64,000 nt of DNA from an uncultured Methanobrevibacter sp. (GTDB taxonomy: Archaea; Methanobacteriota; Methanobacteria; Methanobacteriales; Methanobacteriaceae): assembly GCF_900314695.1 (NCBI RefSeq), contig NZ_OMWD01000006.1, positions 1 to 64,000 of the forward strand, in the 5' to 3' direction. Shown piece by piece: positions 18,359-27,396 of the stretch. The notes beneath the pieces are model-generated. The model was not told where the DNA came from. It ran no database searches and saw nothing but the letters and a program-made list of their open reading frames with translations. The translations under genes and the position numbers were made by a program. Position 1 is the first letter of the stretch. Each line of letters starts with the position of its first letter.

Positions 18359-19558
18359 TCATTTTTTTAATTTTTTAACGACTACAACAGCAACAATTAA
18401 TACAACAATCAAAACACCGATTGAATAGTATAATTGCATGGATCCTGGAACTTCATATTTTTCAATATTTAATGAATAGAAGTTGCCAGAATCATCACCG
18501 AAGAATAAACTGTTTCCATTAATTGCCGGTGAAGAGGTAATTTTAGAGTTGAATAAAAATGTTCCCGGATTATATGTGAACTCTTCCAAACCTGTGTATT
18601 TGTTCAATACATAAAAATTACCGTTATTTGAACCGAATGCAATTAAATTTTTCTTTAATGCTGGAGTTGATTGAATCTTATCTCCTGCATGATGACTCCA
18701 TTTGACAGTTCCATCACGAGTGTCAATACATGTAAGATTTCCCTCATCAGAACCTACAAAGACACTGTTATCATTTTCATCAATGGTTGGAGAAGAGATA
18801 ATCTTATTGTTTAAATCTACCTTCCAGTTTAAGGCCCCATCGGATTCATTCAAACAGTATAGATTTCCATCAGTGGAACCGAAAATTATTGTTTCGTTTA
18901 CATAACTAGGTGAAGACAAAATTTCATCACCTGTTGTGTAATCCCAATTCTTTTCTTTGTCTGTTCCAACACTATATAATTTACCGTTATTTGAACCGAT
19001 ATAGATAGAATCATTGACAACAATTGGAGATGACTTGAATTTTCCATCCAATTTTTTATTTAAAACAACTTTACCGTTGTCTTTGTCAAGGCCATATAAA
19101 TGTCCGTCATCACATCCAAAATAGACAACGTCATCATAGAAAAATGGGGTTGACTGGACATCATTGCAATCATATTCCCATGAAACTTTATGGGTGTTAA
19201 TATTTACGGCTTTGATTCCATCTTCACATCCAATATATAACCTATTGGAATGGACAATAGGGGATGAATTGGTCTTTGACTTTAAATCAAGTTTCCATTC
19301 TTCATGACCTTTTTCCATATTAATAGCTTTTAACATTCCATCATCGGAAACCACATAAATGTAGTCCTTATAAATCGCCGGAGAACAATGGACAGGAGAT
19401 TCCATATTAAAAGTCCAAAGATTAGTTACAAAACCTGATTCTCCATCCCTGTAAGCTGAATGGTCAACATCTCCAGCAAATGAATCCCAATTTTCAGCAG
19501 CGATTGGAGACAGACATAAAACACAAATGATTAAAGCAATTAGCAATTTTTTATACAC
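18359..19558 (-). CDS. Exported PQQ-type beta-propeller protein with C-terminal membrane anchor
   Basis: The protein is 399 residues. It has an N-terminal signal peptide (MYKKLLIALIICVLCLSPIA, cleavage before ENWD). Seven or so repeats follow of the form SSPxVxxxxIYxGSxDGxLYxLNxxxG, the PQQ/WD-like propeller blade. A C-terminal transmembrane helix (~372-392) is followed by KKLKK. It should be tethered outside the membrane. The blades probably form a protein- or ligand-binding scaffold; I see no support for PQQ-dependent dehydrogenase chemistry. It lies 11 bp downstream of the ABC permease gene and could be cotranscribed with the exporter. Confidence 0.85.
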   Translation of the reverse strand: MYKKLLIALIICVLCLSPIAAENWDSFAGDVDHSAYRDGESGFVTNLWTFNMESPVHCSPAIYKDYIYVVSDDGMLKAINMEKGHEEWKLDLKSKTNSSPIVHSNRLYIGCEDGIKAVNINTHKVSWEYDCNDVQSTPFFYDDVVYFGCDDGHLYGLDKDNGKVVLNKKLDGKFKSSPIVVNDSIYIGSNNGKLYSVGTDKEKNWDYTTGDEILSSPSYVNETIIFGSTDGNLYCLNESDGALNWKVDLNNKIISSPTIDENDNSVFVGSDEGNLTCIDTRDGTVKWSHHAGDKIQSTPALKKNLIAFGSNNGNFYVLNKYTGLEEFTYNPGTFLFNSKITSSPAINGNSLFFGDDSGNFYSLNIEKYEVPGSMQLYYSIGVLIVVLIVAVVVVKKLKK

Positions 19559-19569
19559 TTAAAAACCTC

Positions 19570-20730
19570 CTAAACATCCCTATTAAATCGTTTTACACCA
19601 ATTATGAAGAATAAAACTGTAAAACCTAATAAAACAACTAAATCTAACCACACATCACCTAAAGTTTGTCCTTTAAGCATTACTCCTCTCATTGCATCGT
19701 TCAAATAAGTCAATGGGAAAACGTAAGCTAATTTCTGTAATATCCAAGGCATGGTTTCTATAGGATAAAATACTCCTGAAACAAACATCATAGGCATTGA
19801 AAAAGGAAGTGAAATTTGAGCATAATCTTCCTGAGTGGAGGTTCTGGCGGAAAGCATAATACCAAATCCGACAAAACACAGTGCACCAATAACCAAAACA
19901 ATGAAAGTCTGTAGGAAACCACCCTCAATACTCACATTAAAGAGCAGTACCGCCATGAAAATCAGAATCAATGCTCTAACTAATTCGATTAAAAGTTTTG
20001 CAGCAATTTTTCCACCAATTACAGTAGCAACTGAGGTTGGAGTCATGAACAATCTTGCAAGTTCACCAGTTTCTCTTTCACCGGCAATAGTTGCACCCAT
20101 ACCCATCATACAGCTCATCATGATAGTCATTCCTAAAATAGCCGGGACTAAAAAGTCGATGTATTTGATATTTCCATATATTTTGTTAACATGCAAACTT
20201 ATGTCATCCTTGAAATTGTCTAAAGAGTGAGCAATAGACGGAGTTATATTTGCATCCTGAGTTGAAACACTGGTTTGTGAAGCTACCATATTTGACAATC
20301 TATAAAATATTCCCTGAGTTGATGACTCTATAATCTGGGAAGCCATCTGATCGGAAGAATCAAGGTAAAGCGTTACACTCTTCTGATTAGACGAATCTTC
20401 ATCATAATCCGATGGAAGAATAATTGCAGCCTTTACTTCACCCGATTCTACTCGCTGTTTTCCCTCATCCAAATCATCTATAACCTCGACAACATGATAG
20501 GTTTCAGTGTTTTTTATAGTGTCAAGAGTCAAATCAGTAAGGTTACCATCGCTTTGAGAAACAACAACAATAGGCAAATCTGTCATTTCTCCACCCATTC
20601 CATAACCGAAAAGCAAAATCATGATAATCGGAAATGCAATAATAGAAACCAATCTTGCAGGATGTCTTTTAAGTGAAATCAATTCCTTTTTAATCATCCA
20701 CCAAAATTTCTTAGGCTCTATCATCTTCAT
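19570..20730 (-). CDS. ABC-2 type exporter permease
   Basis: The protein is 386 residues. It has one N-terminal membrane helix (~22-42), a large external loop to ~190, then five helices, ending in the ABC-2 topology. GERETGELARLFMTP is the conserved intracellular coupling segment. Its start overlaps the end of the ATPase gene by 20 bp, so the two are translationally coupled parts of one exporter. The substrate (drug, lipid or peptide) is unknown. A PadR regulator precedes the pair. Confidence 0.9.
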   Translation of the reverse strand: MKMIEPKKFWWMIKKELISLKRHPARLVSIIAFPIIMILLFGYGMGGEMTDLPIVVVSQSDGNLTDLTLDTIKNTETYHVVEVIDDLDEGKQRVESGEVKAAIILPSDYDEDSSNQKSVTLYLDSSDQMASQIIESSTQGIFYRLSNMVASQTSVSTQDANITPSIAHSLDNFKDDISLHVNKIYGNIKYIDFLVPAILGMTIMMSCMMGMGATIAGERETGELARLFMTPTSVATVIGGKIAAKLLIELVRALILIFMAVLLFNVSIEGGFLQTFIVLVIGALCFVGFGIMLSARTSTQEDYAQISLPFSMPMMFVSGVFYPIETMPWILQKLAYVFPLTYLNDAMRGVMLKGQTLGDVWLDLVVLLGFTVLFFIIGVKRFNRDV

Positions 20731-21760
20731 TCACCTCCGATGTTGACTTAATGAATACGTCCTCAAGTGAAGGTTCTTCAGTACTGACGGATTTGATGAT
20801 TCCGCCTGAAAAACTTATACCATCCAATACATTTTGAACAGCCATATCATCGAAACTATCGATTCTTAAATTAATACGGCCATTATGGGCTATTTCCATG
20901 CTTTTAACATCATCAGAATTTTTTATTGATTCTATGATTTCGTCATCCTGATTTTTCAAAAGAATTGACATCTTCCTTAAGCTGAGATTGTCGATGTCTT
21001 CCTGAGTTGAATTTGAAACATCATTTTCATCGGAAATTTTACTTAAGGCTTCAGTCATTTCCTGCCTATTGCTTTCCAAAAGAGAATCCTTAAGACCCTG
21101 TGGTGTGTCATAAGCAACTAAATTACCAGTATTGATAATGCCCACATTATCACAAAGCATGTCAACTTCGTGCATGTCATGAGAACATAAAATGATTGTA
21201 TGTCCGCTGTCATTAAGCTCACGGATCAAATCCCACAATATACGTTTTGTAGTTGGATCAAGACCAATTGTAGGTTCATCCAAAAACAATATGTCCGGCC
21301 TATGAACCAAACTTGCCACAAGGGAAGCTTTTTGCTTTTGACCTCCTGAAAGCTGACCAACTCTCTTATCTTTAGCATATTTTATATCAACAAGTTCCAT
21401 TAAATCTTCAATTCGAGAATCCCTTTCATCCTGTGGAACGCCATAATAATCTGCACATAATTGGGAATTTTCCATTACGGTCAAATCACTGTACAAACTA
21501 ACCTGCTGCGGAACCATACCCAAAAGATTTCTTACTTCATCCGGATTATTTTGAACATCAAATCCGCCGACAGTGGCCCTACCAGATGTAGGCTGTATCA
21601 GACAAGTAAGCATCTTAATAGTTGTGGTTTTGCCTGCTCCATTGGGACCCAACATTCCAAAAATGGTTTTATTAGGGATTTCCAAGTTTAGAGAATTAAC
21701 AGCTGTGAAGTTATTGCTATAAACCTTTGTTAGATTTTCAGTTTCTATTGCATTTTTCAT
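20711..21760 (-). CDS. ABC-2 type exporter ATP-binding subunit
   Basis: The protein is 349 residues. Walker A is LGPNGAGKTTT near residue 40, the signature is LSGGQKQKA, and Walker B is DILFLDEPTIGLDP. A C-terminal extension (~215-349) resembles the DUF4162-type tail of drug-export ATPases. Together with the overlapping permease gene it forms a multidrug-type exporter. Its start overlaps the end of the padR gene by 23 bp, so regulator, ATPase and permease form one operon. Confidence 0.93.
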   Translation of the reverse strand: MKNAIETENLTKVYSNNFTAVNSLNLEIPNKTIFGMLGPNGAGKTTTIKMLTCLIQPTSGRATVGGFDVQNNPDEVRNLLGMVPQQVSLYSDLTVMENSQLCADYYGVPQDERDSRIEDLMELVDIKYAKDKRVGQLSGGQKQKASLVASLVHRPDILFLDEPTIGLDPTTKRILWDLIRELNDSGHTIILCSHDMHEVDMLCDNVGIINTGNLVAYDTPQGLKDSLLESNRQEMTEALSKISDENDVSNSTQEDIDNLSLRKMSILLKNQDDEIIESIKNSDDVKSMEIAHNGRINLRIDSFDDMAVQNVLDGISFSGGIIKSVSTEEPSLEDVFIKSTSEVNEDDRA

Positions 21761-22157
21761 TGTTAATCTCCAGTCCAGTCATATCACTAAAAAAGGCTAT
21801 CCATGAAGGATTGGCTAAAACATTATTCATGTGAATTTGAATATCATTTAAAAAATCCTGGCCATCTTCAGTGATTGAATAATATTTAACCCTTTTATTA
21901 TTTTCGTTAATATTCCACTCCCCAACAATAAATCCCCCTTTTTCCATTTTAGATAGGATTGGGTAGATTTTACTGGAATTAACATTAATATCACATTTAG
22001 AATCATTGAAATTAAAGAATTCCTCCAACTTTTTCATGATTCCATAACCATGGATACTTTCTTTTGAAATAATCCACAGGATTAGGTTATGTATAATCCC
22101 ATTTGAGAAGTTTTTAAAAACTTTTTTATGTGATTCGTTAAATTTTTCGTCAGTCAT
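21738..22157 (-). CDS. PadR-family transcriptional regulator
   Basis: The protein is 139 residues. It has a winged-helix domain with HGYGIMKKLEEFF and SSKIYPILSKMEKGGFI, where the tyrosine-containing recognition helix and wing are typical of PadR. A short C-terminal helix for dimerisation follows. It is the first gene of the ABC exporter operon and likely represses it until a ligand binds. A near-perfect 21-bp inverted repeat in front of its start is a probable binding site. Confidence 0.88.
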   Translation of the reverse strand: MTDEKFNESHKKVFKNFSNGIIHNLILWIISKESIHGYGIMKKLEEFFNFNDSKCDINVNSSKIYPILSKMEKGGFIVGEWNINENNKRVKYYSITEDGQDFLNDIQIHMNNVLANPSWIAFFSDMTGLEINNEKCNRN

Positions 22158-22165
22158 AATTCACC

Positions 22166-22186
22166 ATATGTCAAAATTTGATATAT
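22166..22186. promoter_or_regulatory. 21-bp inverted repeat before padR, probable PadR operator
   Basis: ATATGTCAAA-A-TTTGATATAT is symmetric apart from one G/A position in each arm and the centre base. It lies 9 bp upstream of the padR ATG and about 40 bp before the divergent TIM-barrel gene, so binding here could block both promoters. The site size fits a PadR dimer; autoregulation is common in that family. Confidence 0.55.
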
Positions 22187-22225
22187 GTAAACATTTAATA
22201 TATTATTCCTTACTAATATATAAAT

Positions 22226-22939
22226 ATGAAATTAGGTTTTACTACATTAGCTTTATTTATGGAACCTAACAATGACATCATCGATTTAGCTAAAAAACAT
22301 GGATTTGAAATAATAGAAATTCTTGGAGAAGGTCCTTTTTATGAAAAAGACAATTGTGAATTTAAGGATTGTGGCTTGGATATAAGAATGCATGCAGCAA
22401 CCGTGGACATTAATATAGCAAGCTTAAACCAGGGAATAAGAGCTGAAAGCATTAAGCAAATGATTCATTGTGGACATTATGCAGAAAGCATTAACGCCAA
22501 TACCATAACAGTTCACCCAGGTATAATAGGCAGAAATGAACCGCATTTAAGAAAATGGGCATTGGAACAATCTATTGAAAGTATTGGAGAAATTATCGAC
22601 AATACCAATGTTGAGATTTCAGTTGAAAATATGCCGGTTCGGGGCAAATTTCTGGCAAACACAGTCGAAGAAATCGAAATGATTCAAGAAGCAACAGGCT
22701 GCAGCTTAACCATCGATACCGGTCATGGGAATACCTGCGGAAACCTTGAAGAAATGCTGTCCTTAAAAAATATCAGCTATTGTCATTTGAATGATAATGA
22801 TGGAGTAAAAGACCAACATATTACCTTGGGTGAAGGAACAATGGACTTGAATTTACTTAAAAAAATAGATACAGCTATCATTGAATTAAATAACTTCGAT
22901 AACATCCTAAAAAGCAAAGAGGTTATTGATAACTTATAA
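22226..22939 (+). CDS. Sugar phosphate isomerase/epimerase-like TIM-barrel protein
   Basis: The protein is 237 residues. The fold signature is an AP-endonuclease-2-type TIM barrel, with metal-ligand segments RMHAATVD, TVHPGI, ISVENMP, LTIDTGHGN and CHLNDNDG. The family includes xylose isomerase-like enzymes and endonuclease IV; the substrate cannot be assigned. It ends in front of a hairpin containing ATAAGTTATAA arms. It is divergent from padR and may share its operator. Confidence 0.8.
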   Translation: MKLGFTTLALFMEPNNDIIDLAKKHGFEIIEILGEGPFYEKDNCEFKDCGLDIRMHAATVDINIASLNQGIRAESIKQMIHCGHYAESINANTITVHPGIIGRNEPHLRKWALEQSIESIGEIIDNTNVEISVENMPVRGKFLANTVEEIEMIQEATGCSLTIDTGHGNTCGNLEEMLSLKNISYCHLNDNDGVKDQHITLGEGTMDLNLLKKIDTAIIELNNFDNILKSKEVIDNL

Positions 22940-22968
22940 TTTATTATTTTTTTACTGGTTATTAGTTA

Positions 22969-22998
22969 TAAGTTATAAGTATTTTTTTATTATAACTT
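22969..22998. terminator. Long AT hairpin between convergent genes, sharing the AAGTTATAA core of the parA array
   Basis: ATAAGTTATAA is followed by a T-rich loop and its complement TTATAACTTAT, and more copies of ataagttataag continue to about 23011. It sits between the stop codons of the TIM-barrel gene (plus) and the HAD gene (minus), where a bidirectional terminator would be expected. The core is the same as the motif array upstream of parA. Confidence 0.45.
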
Positions 22999-23032
22999 AT
23001 AAGTTATAAGTAAAAATTTTCAAAAAAAATAA

Positions 23033-23827
23033 TTAAAAATCAATTTTTGTGACTTCAAAAATATCATCTATAACATAATCTGTCTTATCCAACATTTTAG
23101 GAGACACTTCTTCCTGCTGTTCAATAGTCAAAACACTAACATCCGCTTTATTAAATGCAATTAAATCATTTAATCCATCACCAACCATCATGACTTTAAA
23201 ACCAGCATCTTTAAGAATGGAAACAACTTCACCTTTGCCTCTAGTTGAAACTGTTCCATATGCATTGTCCTCGGGAACATCGAGCATATTGGCCAATCTG
23301 TTAATTGCTCCTTTTCTGTCACCTGAAGCGATATATATCTCAATTCCGCGTGACTTTAAAGTTTCAATTGTTTCAAAAACTCTAGGGAAGAATTTACCTG
23401 CAGACGTTATAGTATATGCAACCTGACCCAAATCGATATCGACAATTAATGCAGATCCATTGCACAGTTCCATGTGGGGAATCTTTTCTCCCAGAATTTC
23501 AAAGCCATCAGTGATGTCTGATATAGTAGTTGTAGTTTCATCATCAAGAATGGCCTTAATTTCAGCCTTAGAAACCTGACTGGTAGAAAAGCTGACATCA
23601 AAATCTATGTTATACTGCTTAATAACATCGGAAATTAAAGTATTGGAGTCTAATTTCAACAATTTGTTTGTGTTGAATTGAAGTACAACCAATGCCAGAG
23701 AATCAGCAGAATCTATCAACTCCAAAGAATTGATGTTAGTAAATATGTCTCCGTTGAAAACATCTTTAATAACTCTATACCGTTCTATTAATGTCCCGGA
23801 GTTATCAAATACAATAGCTTTTTTCAT
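23033..23827 (-). CDS. Soluble P-type-ATPase-like HAD phosphatase
   Basis: The protein is 264 residues. HAD motif I is FDNSGT (residues 7-12), where the usual second Asp is Ser, as Thr is in P-type ATPases. Motif II/III is IASGDRKG and the C-terminal metal motif is MVGDGLNDLIAF, again P-type-ATPase like. There is no membrane segment. The whole layout resembles the soluble P-type ATPase-like phosphatase of Methanocaldococcus (MJ0968), including the GSALIVDID...VAYTI segment. It probably hydrolyses a phosphorylated small molecule; the substrate is unknown. Confidence 0.85.
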   Translation of the reverse strand: MKKAIVFDNSGTLIERYRVIKDVFNGDIFTNINSLELIDSADSLALVVLQFNTNKLLKLDSNTLISDVIKQYNIDFDVSFSTSQVSKAEIKAILDDETTTTISDITDGFEILGEKIPHMELCNGSALIVDIDLGQVAYTITSAGKFFPRVFETIETLKSRGIEIYIASGDRKGAINRLANMLDVPEDNAYGTVSTRGKGEVVSILKDAGFKVMMVGDGLNDLIAFNKADVSVLTIEQQEEVSPKMLDKTDYVIDDIFEVTKIDF

Positions 23828-23939
23828 GTTTAATTAATCTTTAAAAATAATTATTTATAACTTTGTAAAAAAAACAACTTTATAAACCTTAAAAAATAAA
23901 ATAATAATATTATAAATTTACGATTATTAAGGTGTTTTA

Positions 23940-25310
23940 ATGAACGTTATTGAAAAATTAAACTCCATAAAAAATGGAGAAATGACAGCTAAAGAAAATG
24001 TAGAAGGCTTCATTAAAGTTATCGATGAAAAAAACGAAAGCATTAATGCATTTATTGAATTAAATTATGAAAATGCATTAAAACAAGCGGAAGCTATTGA
24101 TGCGAAAATAGCAGACGGTGAAGAAGTTGGTGCTTTAGCTGGTCTAGTATTTGGTATTAAAGCAAACATTAATGTGGAAGATTTGATTATTTCTGCAGCT
24201 TCCAAAACCCTGGAAGATTACATTGGAAGCTATAATGCAACAGTAGTTGAAGAAATCCTTGCCGAAGATGGAATAATCATCGGTATTTTAAATATGGATG
24301 AATTTGCAGCAGGAAGTTCAACTGAAACTTCATACTATGGACCTACCCAAAACCCAGCGGCAATGGGAAGAATCCCTGGAGGTTCCTCCGGAGGTTGTGC
24401 AGCAGCTATTGCAGCGGAAATGTGTGACATTTCAATCGGTTCAGATACCGGTGGATCCATCAGAAACCCTGCATCCCACTGTGGTGTTGTTGGATTTAAA
24501 CCAACATACGGTGCCGTTTCAAGACAAGGTTTACTTGATTTGTCCATGAGTCTGGACCAAATTGGACCGTTAGCTAACGATGTAAGCGGAATTGCACTAG
24601 CTTTAAATTCAATTGCAAAATATGATGAAACAGAATGTACCACTCTCGACTGGGATAAACCTGATTTCACCGAAGTTTTAGAAGACACAAGTTTGGAAGG
24701 CATGAAAATAGCTGTATGTAAAGAATTCATTGATGTTACAGACGAAGAAATTAACAAAACCGTCAACAAGGCTATCGATAAATTGGTTGATGCCGGAGCA
24801 GAACTTGTTGAAGTCAGTTTCGATTACATTGATTTATGTTTACCAACATATTACTTGATTAACTATGTCGAATTCTTCTCTGCAACCAGAAAATACGATG
24901 GAAGAGACTATGGTTATAGAATTGAAGAAGTATGTGGTGAAGAAGTTTTAAGAAGAATTAAAATAGGTTCACACATTGCAGAAGCTGAATTCAGTGGAAA
25001 ATACTACAAACAAGCTTTAAAAGCAAGGTCTGTAATCAGAGGGGAAATCACCGCAATGCTTGAAAATGTGGACTTGATTGTGGGACCAACCGTGCCTAAA
25101 CTTCCTCACGAAATTGGTTCTGAAATAGAACCTATGGAAATGTATGCCTACGACATATTAACAGTAATAGCTAACCTTGCAGGTATTCCGGCAGGAAGCA
25201 TTAAAGCTGGTGAAGTGGACAATATTCCAGTAGGACTTCAAATTCAAGCTAAACCATTAGATGATGAAAAAATTATCAAAGCTATGAGTGTTTTTGAAAA
25301 CACTCAATAA
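23940..25310 (+). CDS. gatA: Glutamyl-tRNA(Gln)/aspartyl-tRNA(Asn) amidotransferase subunit A
   Basis: The protein is 456 residues, an amidase-signature enzyme. The catalytic triad is Lys74 (GIKANI), Ser149 (GGSSGG) and Ser173 (GGSIRNPA), with spacing equal to that of bacterial GatA. Subunit A releases ammonia from glutamine for GatB to amidate Asp-tRNA(Asn) (in methanogens, which use GatDE for Gln-tRNA). gatB and gatC are not in this window, so the operon is split. A run of 14 T follows the stop and probably terminates transcription. Confidence 0.93.
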   Translation: MNVIEKLNSIKNGEMTAKENVEGFIKVIDEKNESINAFIELNYENALKQAEAIDAKIADGEEVGALAGLVFGIKANINVEDLIISAASKTLEDYIGSYNATVVEEILAEDGIIIGILNMDEFAAGSSTETSYYGPTQNPAAMGRIPGGSSGGCAAAIAAEMCDISIGSDTGGSIRNPASHCGVVGFKPTYGAVSRQGLLDLSMSLDQIGPLANDVSGIALALNSIAKYDETECTTLDWDKPDFTEVLEDTSLEGMKIAVCKEFIDVTDEEINKTVNKAIDKLVDAGAELVEVSFDYIDLCLPTYYLINYVEFFSATRKYDGRDYGYRIEEVCGEEVLRRIKIGSHIAEAEFSGKYYKQALKARSVIRGEITAMLENVDLIVGPTVPKLPHEIGSEIEPMEMYAYDILTVIANLAGIPAGSIKAGEVDNIPVGLQIQAKPLDDEKIIKAMSVFENTQ

Positions 25311-25376
25311 ATTATTTTTTTTTTTTTACACTGATTTTTATTTTATTAAATTGAAAAAAGGTTTGGAGCAATTAAT

Positions 25377-25778
25377 ATGATATTGGATTCAAAAAGTTAT
25401 AGAAAGGAATTTGAATATTCAAGCCTTGAAAAGGTTTTGCAAGAAAGGGACAGAATAATTAAATTCATGAAAGACTTTGAAAATGATGAATTGCCGGAAA
25501 AATATTATGAACGTGACCCAAGTCCTGAAACAATCTATCTTTTAAACATTGATTATTTAAAGGAAATTTGTGATTTGATAAAAATAAAAATGCAAAAGAA
25601 AGAAGATCCAAAACCGAAATTAGCTCCATTTCTTGCAATTGAAAAAATCCTATCAAAACTGGATGATGAAAAACAAAAGCATTTCCTTGAAGATTTAAAA
25701 ATAAAAGATGAACAATTATATTATGAATATAAGGAATGGAAAGAAGGGGAAAACCTCCTGGATGAACAATCCATGTAA
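25377..25778 (+). CDS. Hypothetical small charged helical protein
   Basis: The protein is 133 residues, almost all helical and highly charged (many Lys and Glu). It has the segments SLEKVLQERDRIIKFMKDF and LAIEKILSKLDDEKQKHFLED. There is no signal peptide, membrane segment or known motif. The start ATG is 12 bp after a weak ttggagc Shine-Dalgarno. It may belong to a methanobacterial lineage-specific family. No function can be given. Confidence 0.6.
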   Translation: MILDSKSYRKEFEYSSLEKVLQERDRIIKFMKDFENDELPEKYYERDPSPETIYLLNIDYLKEICDLIKIKMQKKEDPKPKLAPFLAIEKILSKLDDEKQKHFLEDLKIKDEQLYYEYKEWKEGENLLDEQSM

Positions 25779-25831
25779 ATTTGAAATTCAAACCATCCCA
25801 TTAAATAGTTTTCAAAACATCATCATCAAAT

Positions 25832-25844
25832 TTTACACTTGAAA
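25832..25844 (+). promoter_or_regulatory. Mini-ORB-like box (outlying copy)
   Basis: TTTACACTTGAAA, followed by TACACCTCT, matches the extended origin form TACTTGAAATGCACCTCT at 36351-36368. It lies in the short gap before the CobB/CobQ-like gene. Confidence 0.5.
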
Positions 25845-25902
25845 TACACCTCTAAATTTTATACACTATAAAAAACAATAGAATATAAGAGAGGTTATTT
25901 TT

Positions 25903-27396
25903 ATGACAAAAATAGGGCTTGCTTATTTAAATGGGTCTGTTCCAGGATTTGAAGATTTTGGAAATCTACCTACAGATATAGTAAAAGAAAATGGTCTTGT
26001 TAATGGTATTAAAGCTTCACAAGAACTGGATGCATTAATCATCCCAGGTGGAACATTAATCGAATCCAATGACATAAACATGGGATTAAATACTGAAATT
26101 AAAAAAATGGCCCGTGACGGAAAACCGATTATTGGAATTTGTGCCGGCTTTCAGCTTCTTTCAAACCAGATAGATATCGGAAGAAAATCACCAGTACCAA
26201 TCGTTAAAGAAGGGCTAGGTTTAATTGACGTGAATTTTTCTCCATTAATTACAAGCGACCGAGTTAAGGCAAAAGTATTTGACAACTCATTTTTAGTAAA
26301 AAACCAGACAGAAGATGTTGACGGTTTTCACACTCATACCTATGGTAAAGTTGAAGGAGATGCCAAACCATTATTCTATTCAAAAGTTCAAAGAATGAAT
26401 TATGGAGATACAAACGAAAAAGGTGATTATAACATCTTTTCTGGAGCATGTAACGATGATGGTAATGTCATCGGTACCATGATTCATGGCATCCTAGATG
26501 AAAACCCAATTCTTGTAGAAAACCTAAGGGAACAAATAGATATACAAGACCTCGATGATATTTACAATAGAAATATACATGTCAAAAAATTCCTACAGCA
26601 TGAAGTAGGAATCAACACAAACATAAAAATACCTGAAATTAAACCTCTCAACAAACCCAAATACTTAATGATTGGAAGTAATGGCTCAGACTCAGGTAAA
26701 ACTTTCATATTAACAGGCCTTGCAGGTGCAATCAGAAAAAGAGGTTATAAGGTTGCACTGCTAAAAGTAGGTCCTGACGTTCGTGATATCATACCTGGAT
26801 TGTACCTGACAAAAGGAAAGATGGAAGATTTCGCATCCATAAAAATCGGTCATCTTGGATGGTGTGATATCGAATCTACAGTCGCGAAACTCAACTCATC
26901 TGACTATGATATCGTGCTTATTGAAGGTGTTATGAGTGTGTTTACAGGTCTTTTAAATGAAAAAGTACCATTTTCAGCTGCTGAAATTGCAATGTCATCA
27001 AACATTCCTATGATTTTAGCTACAGGTGTAAACAAAGGTGGAATTGAATCTGCAGCTATAGACATTGTTTCACATGCCAATATGCTTGAAAAATTTGGAG
27101 TTTCAGTTGAGGCAGTTTTGCTCAATAAAGTATATAATGATGATATATTCGAAAATGTAGTACCATATATTAGGAATAATTCCAATGTCGAAAAAGTTCT
27201 AAAACTTCCTAAATTAAAAAATGCTGATATGAGAGGATTTATTCCTGAAGTTGAAATTAGATATGAATTATTTACATCATATGCAATGGAATTAATTGAG
27301 AATAATTTAAATATTGATGAAATAATCGCAATGGCCCGTGAAGTCGAATTCAATAAAATTTATACATTTGATGAAATTAAAAGTAAAGTGATATAA
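25903..27396 (+). CDS. Domain-permuted CobB/CobQ-like glutamine amidotransferase
   Basis: The protein is 497 residues. Residues ~1-215 form a class I glutamine amidotransferase, with the nucleophile Cys in GICAGFQLLS and the His in GTMIHGILDENP. Residues ~250-490 form a dethiobiotin-synthetase/CobB-type P-loop domain: Walker A GSNGSDSGKTF, KVGPDVRDIIPG (cf. KPGPDxxDP) and IEGVMSVF. In CobB, CobQ and CfbB the order is the reverse, synthetase first and amidotransferase last. It likely amidates a carboxylate in an ATP- and glutamine-dependent way, perhaps on a corrinoid or other tetrapyrrole, but the substrate is not deducible. The next gene overlaps by 1 bp. Confidence 0.8.
   Translation: MTKIGLAYLNGSVPGFEDFGNLPTDIVKENGLVNGIKASQELDALIIPGGTLIESNDINMGLNTEIKKMARDGKPIIGICAGFQLLSNQIDIGRKSPVPIVKEGLGLIDVNFSPLITSDRVKAKVFDNSFLVKNQTEDVDGFHTHTYGKVEGDAKPLFYSKVQRMNYGDTNEKGDYNIFSGACNDDGNVIGTMIHGILDENPILVENLREQIDIQDLDDIYNRNIHVKKFLQHEVGINTNIKIPEIKPLNKPKYLMIGSNGSDSGKTFILTGLAGAIRKRGYKVALLKVGPDVRDIIPGLYLTKGKMEDFASIKIGHLGWCDIESTVAKLNSSDYDIVLIEGVMSVFTGLLNEKVPFSAAEIAMSSNIPMILATGVNKGGIESAAIDIVSHANMLEKFGVSVEAVLLNKVYNDDIFENVVPYIRNNSNVEKVLKLPKLKNADMRGFIPEVEIRYELFTSYAMELIENNLNIDEIIAMAREVEFNKIYTFDEIKSKVI

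Noticed and set aside
24335..24769. 144-codon minus-strand frame inside gatA
   Set aside because: gatA has intact catalytic residues; the antisense frame has no recognisable features.
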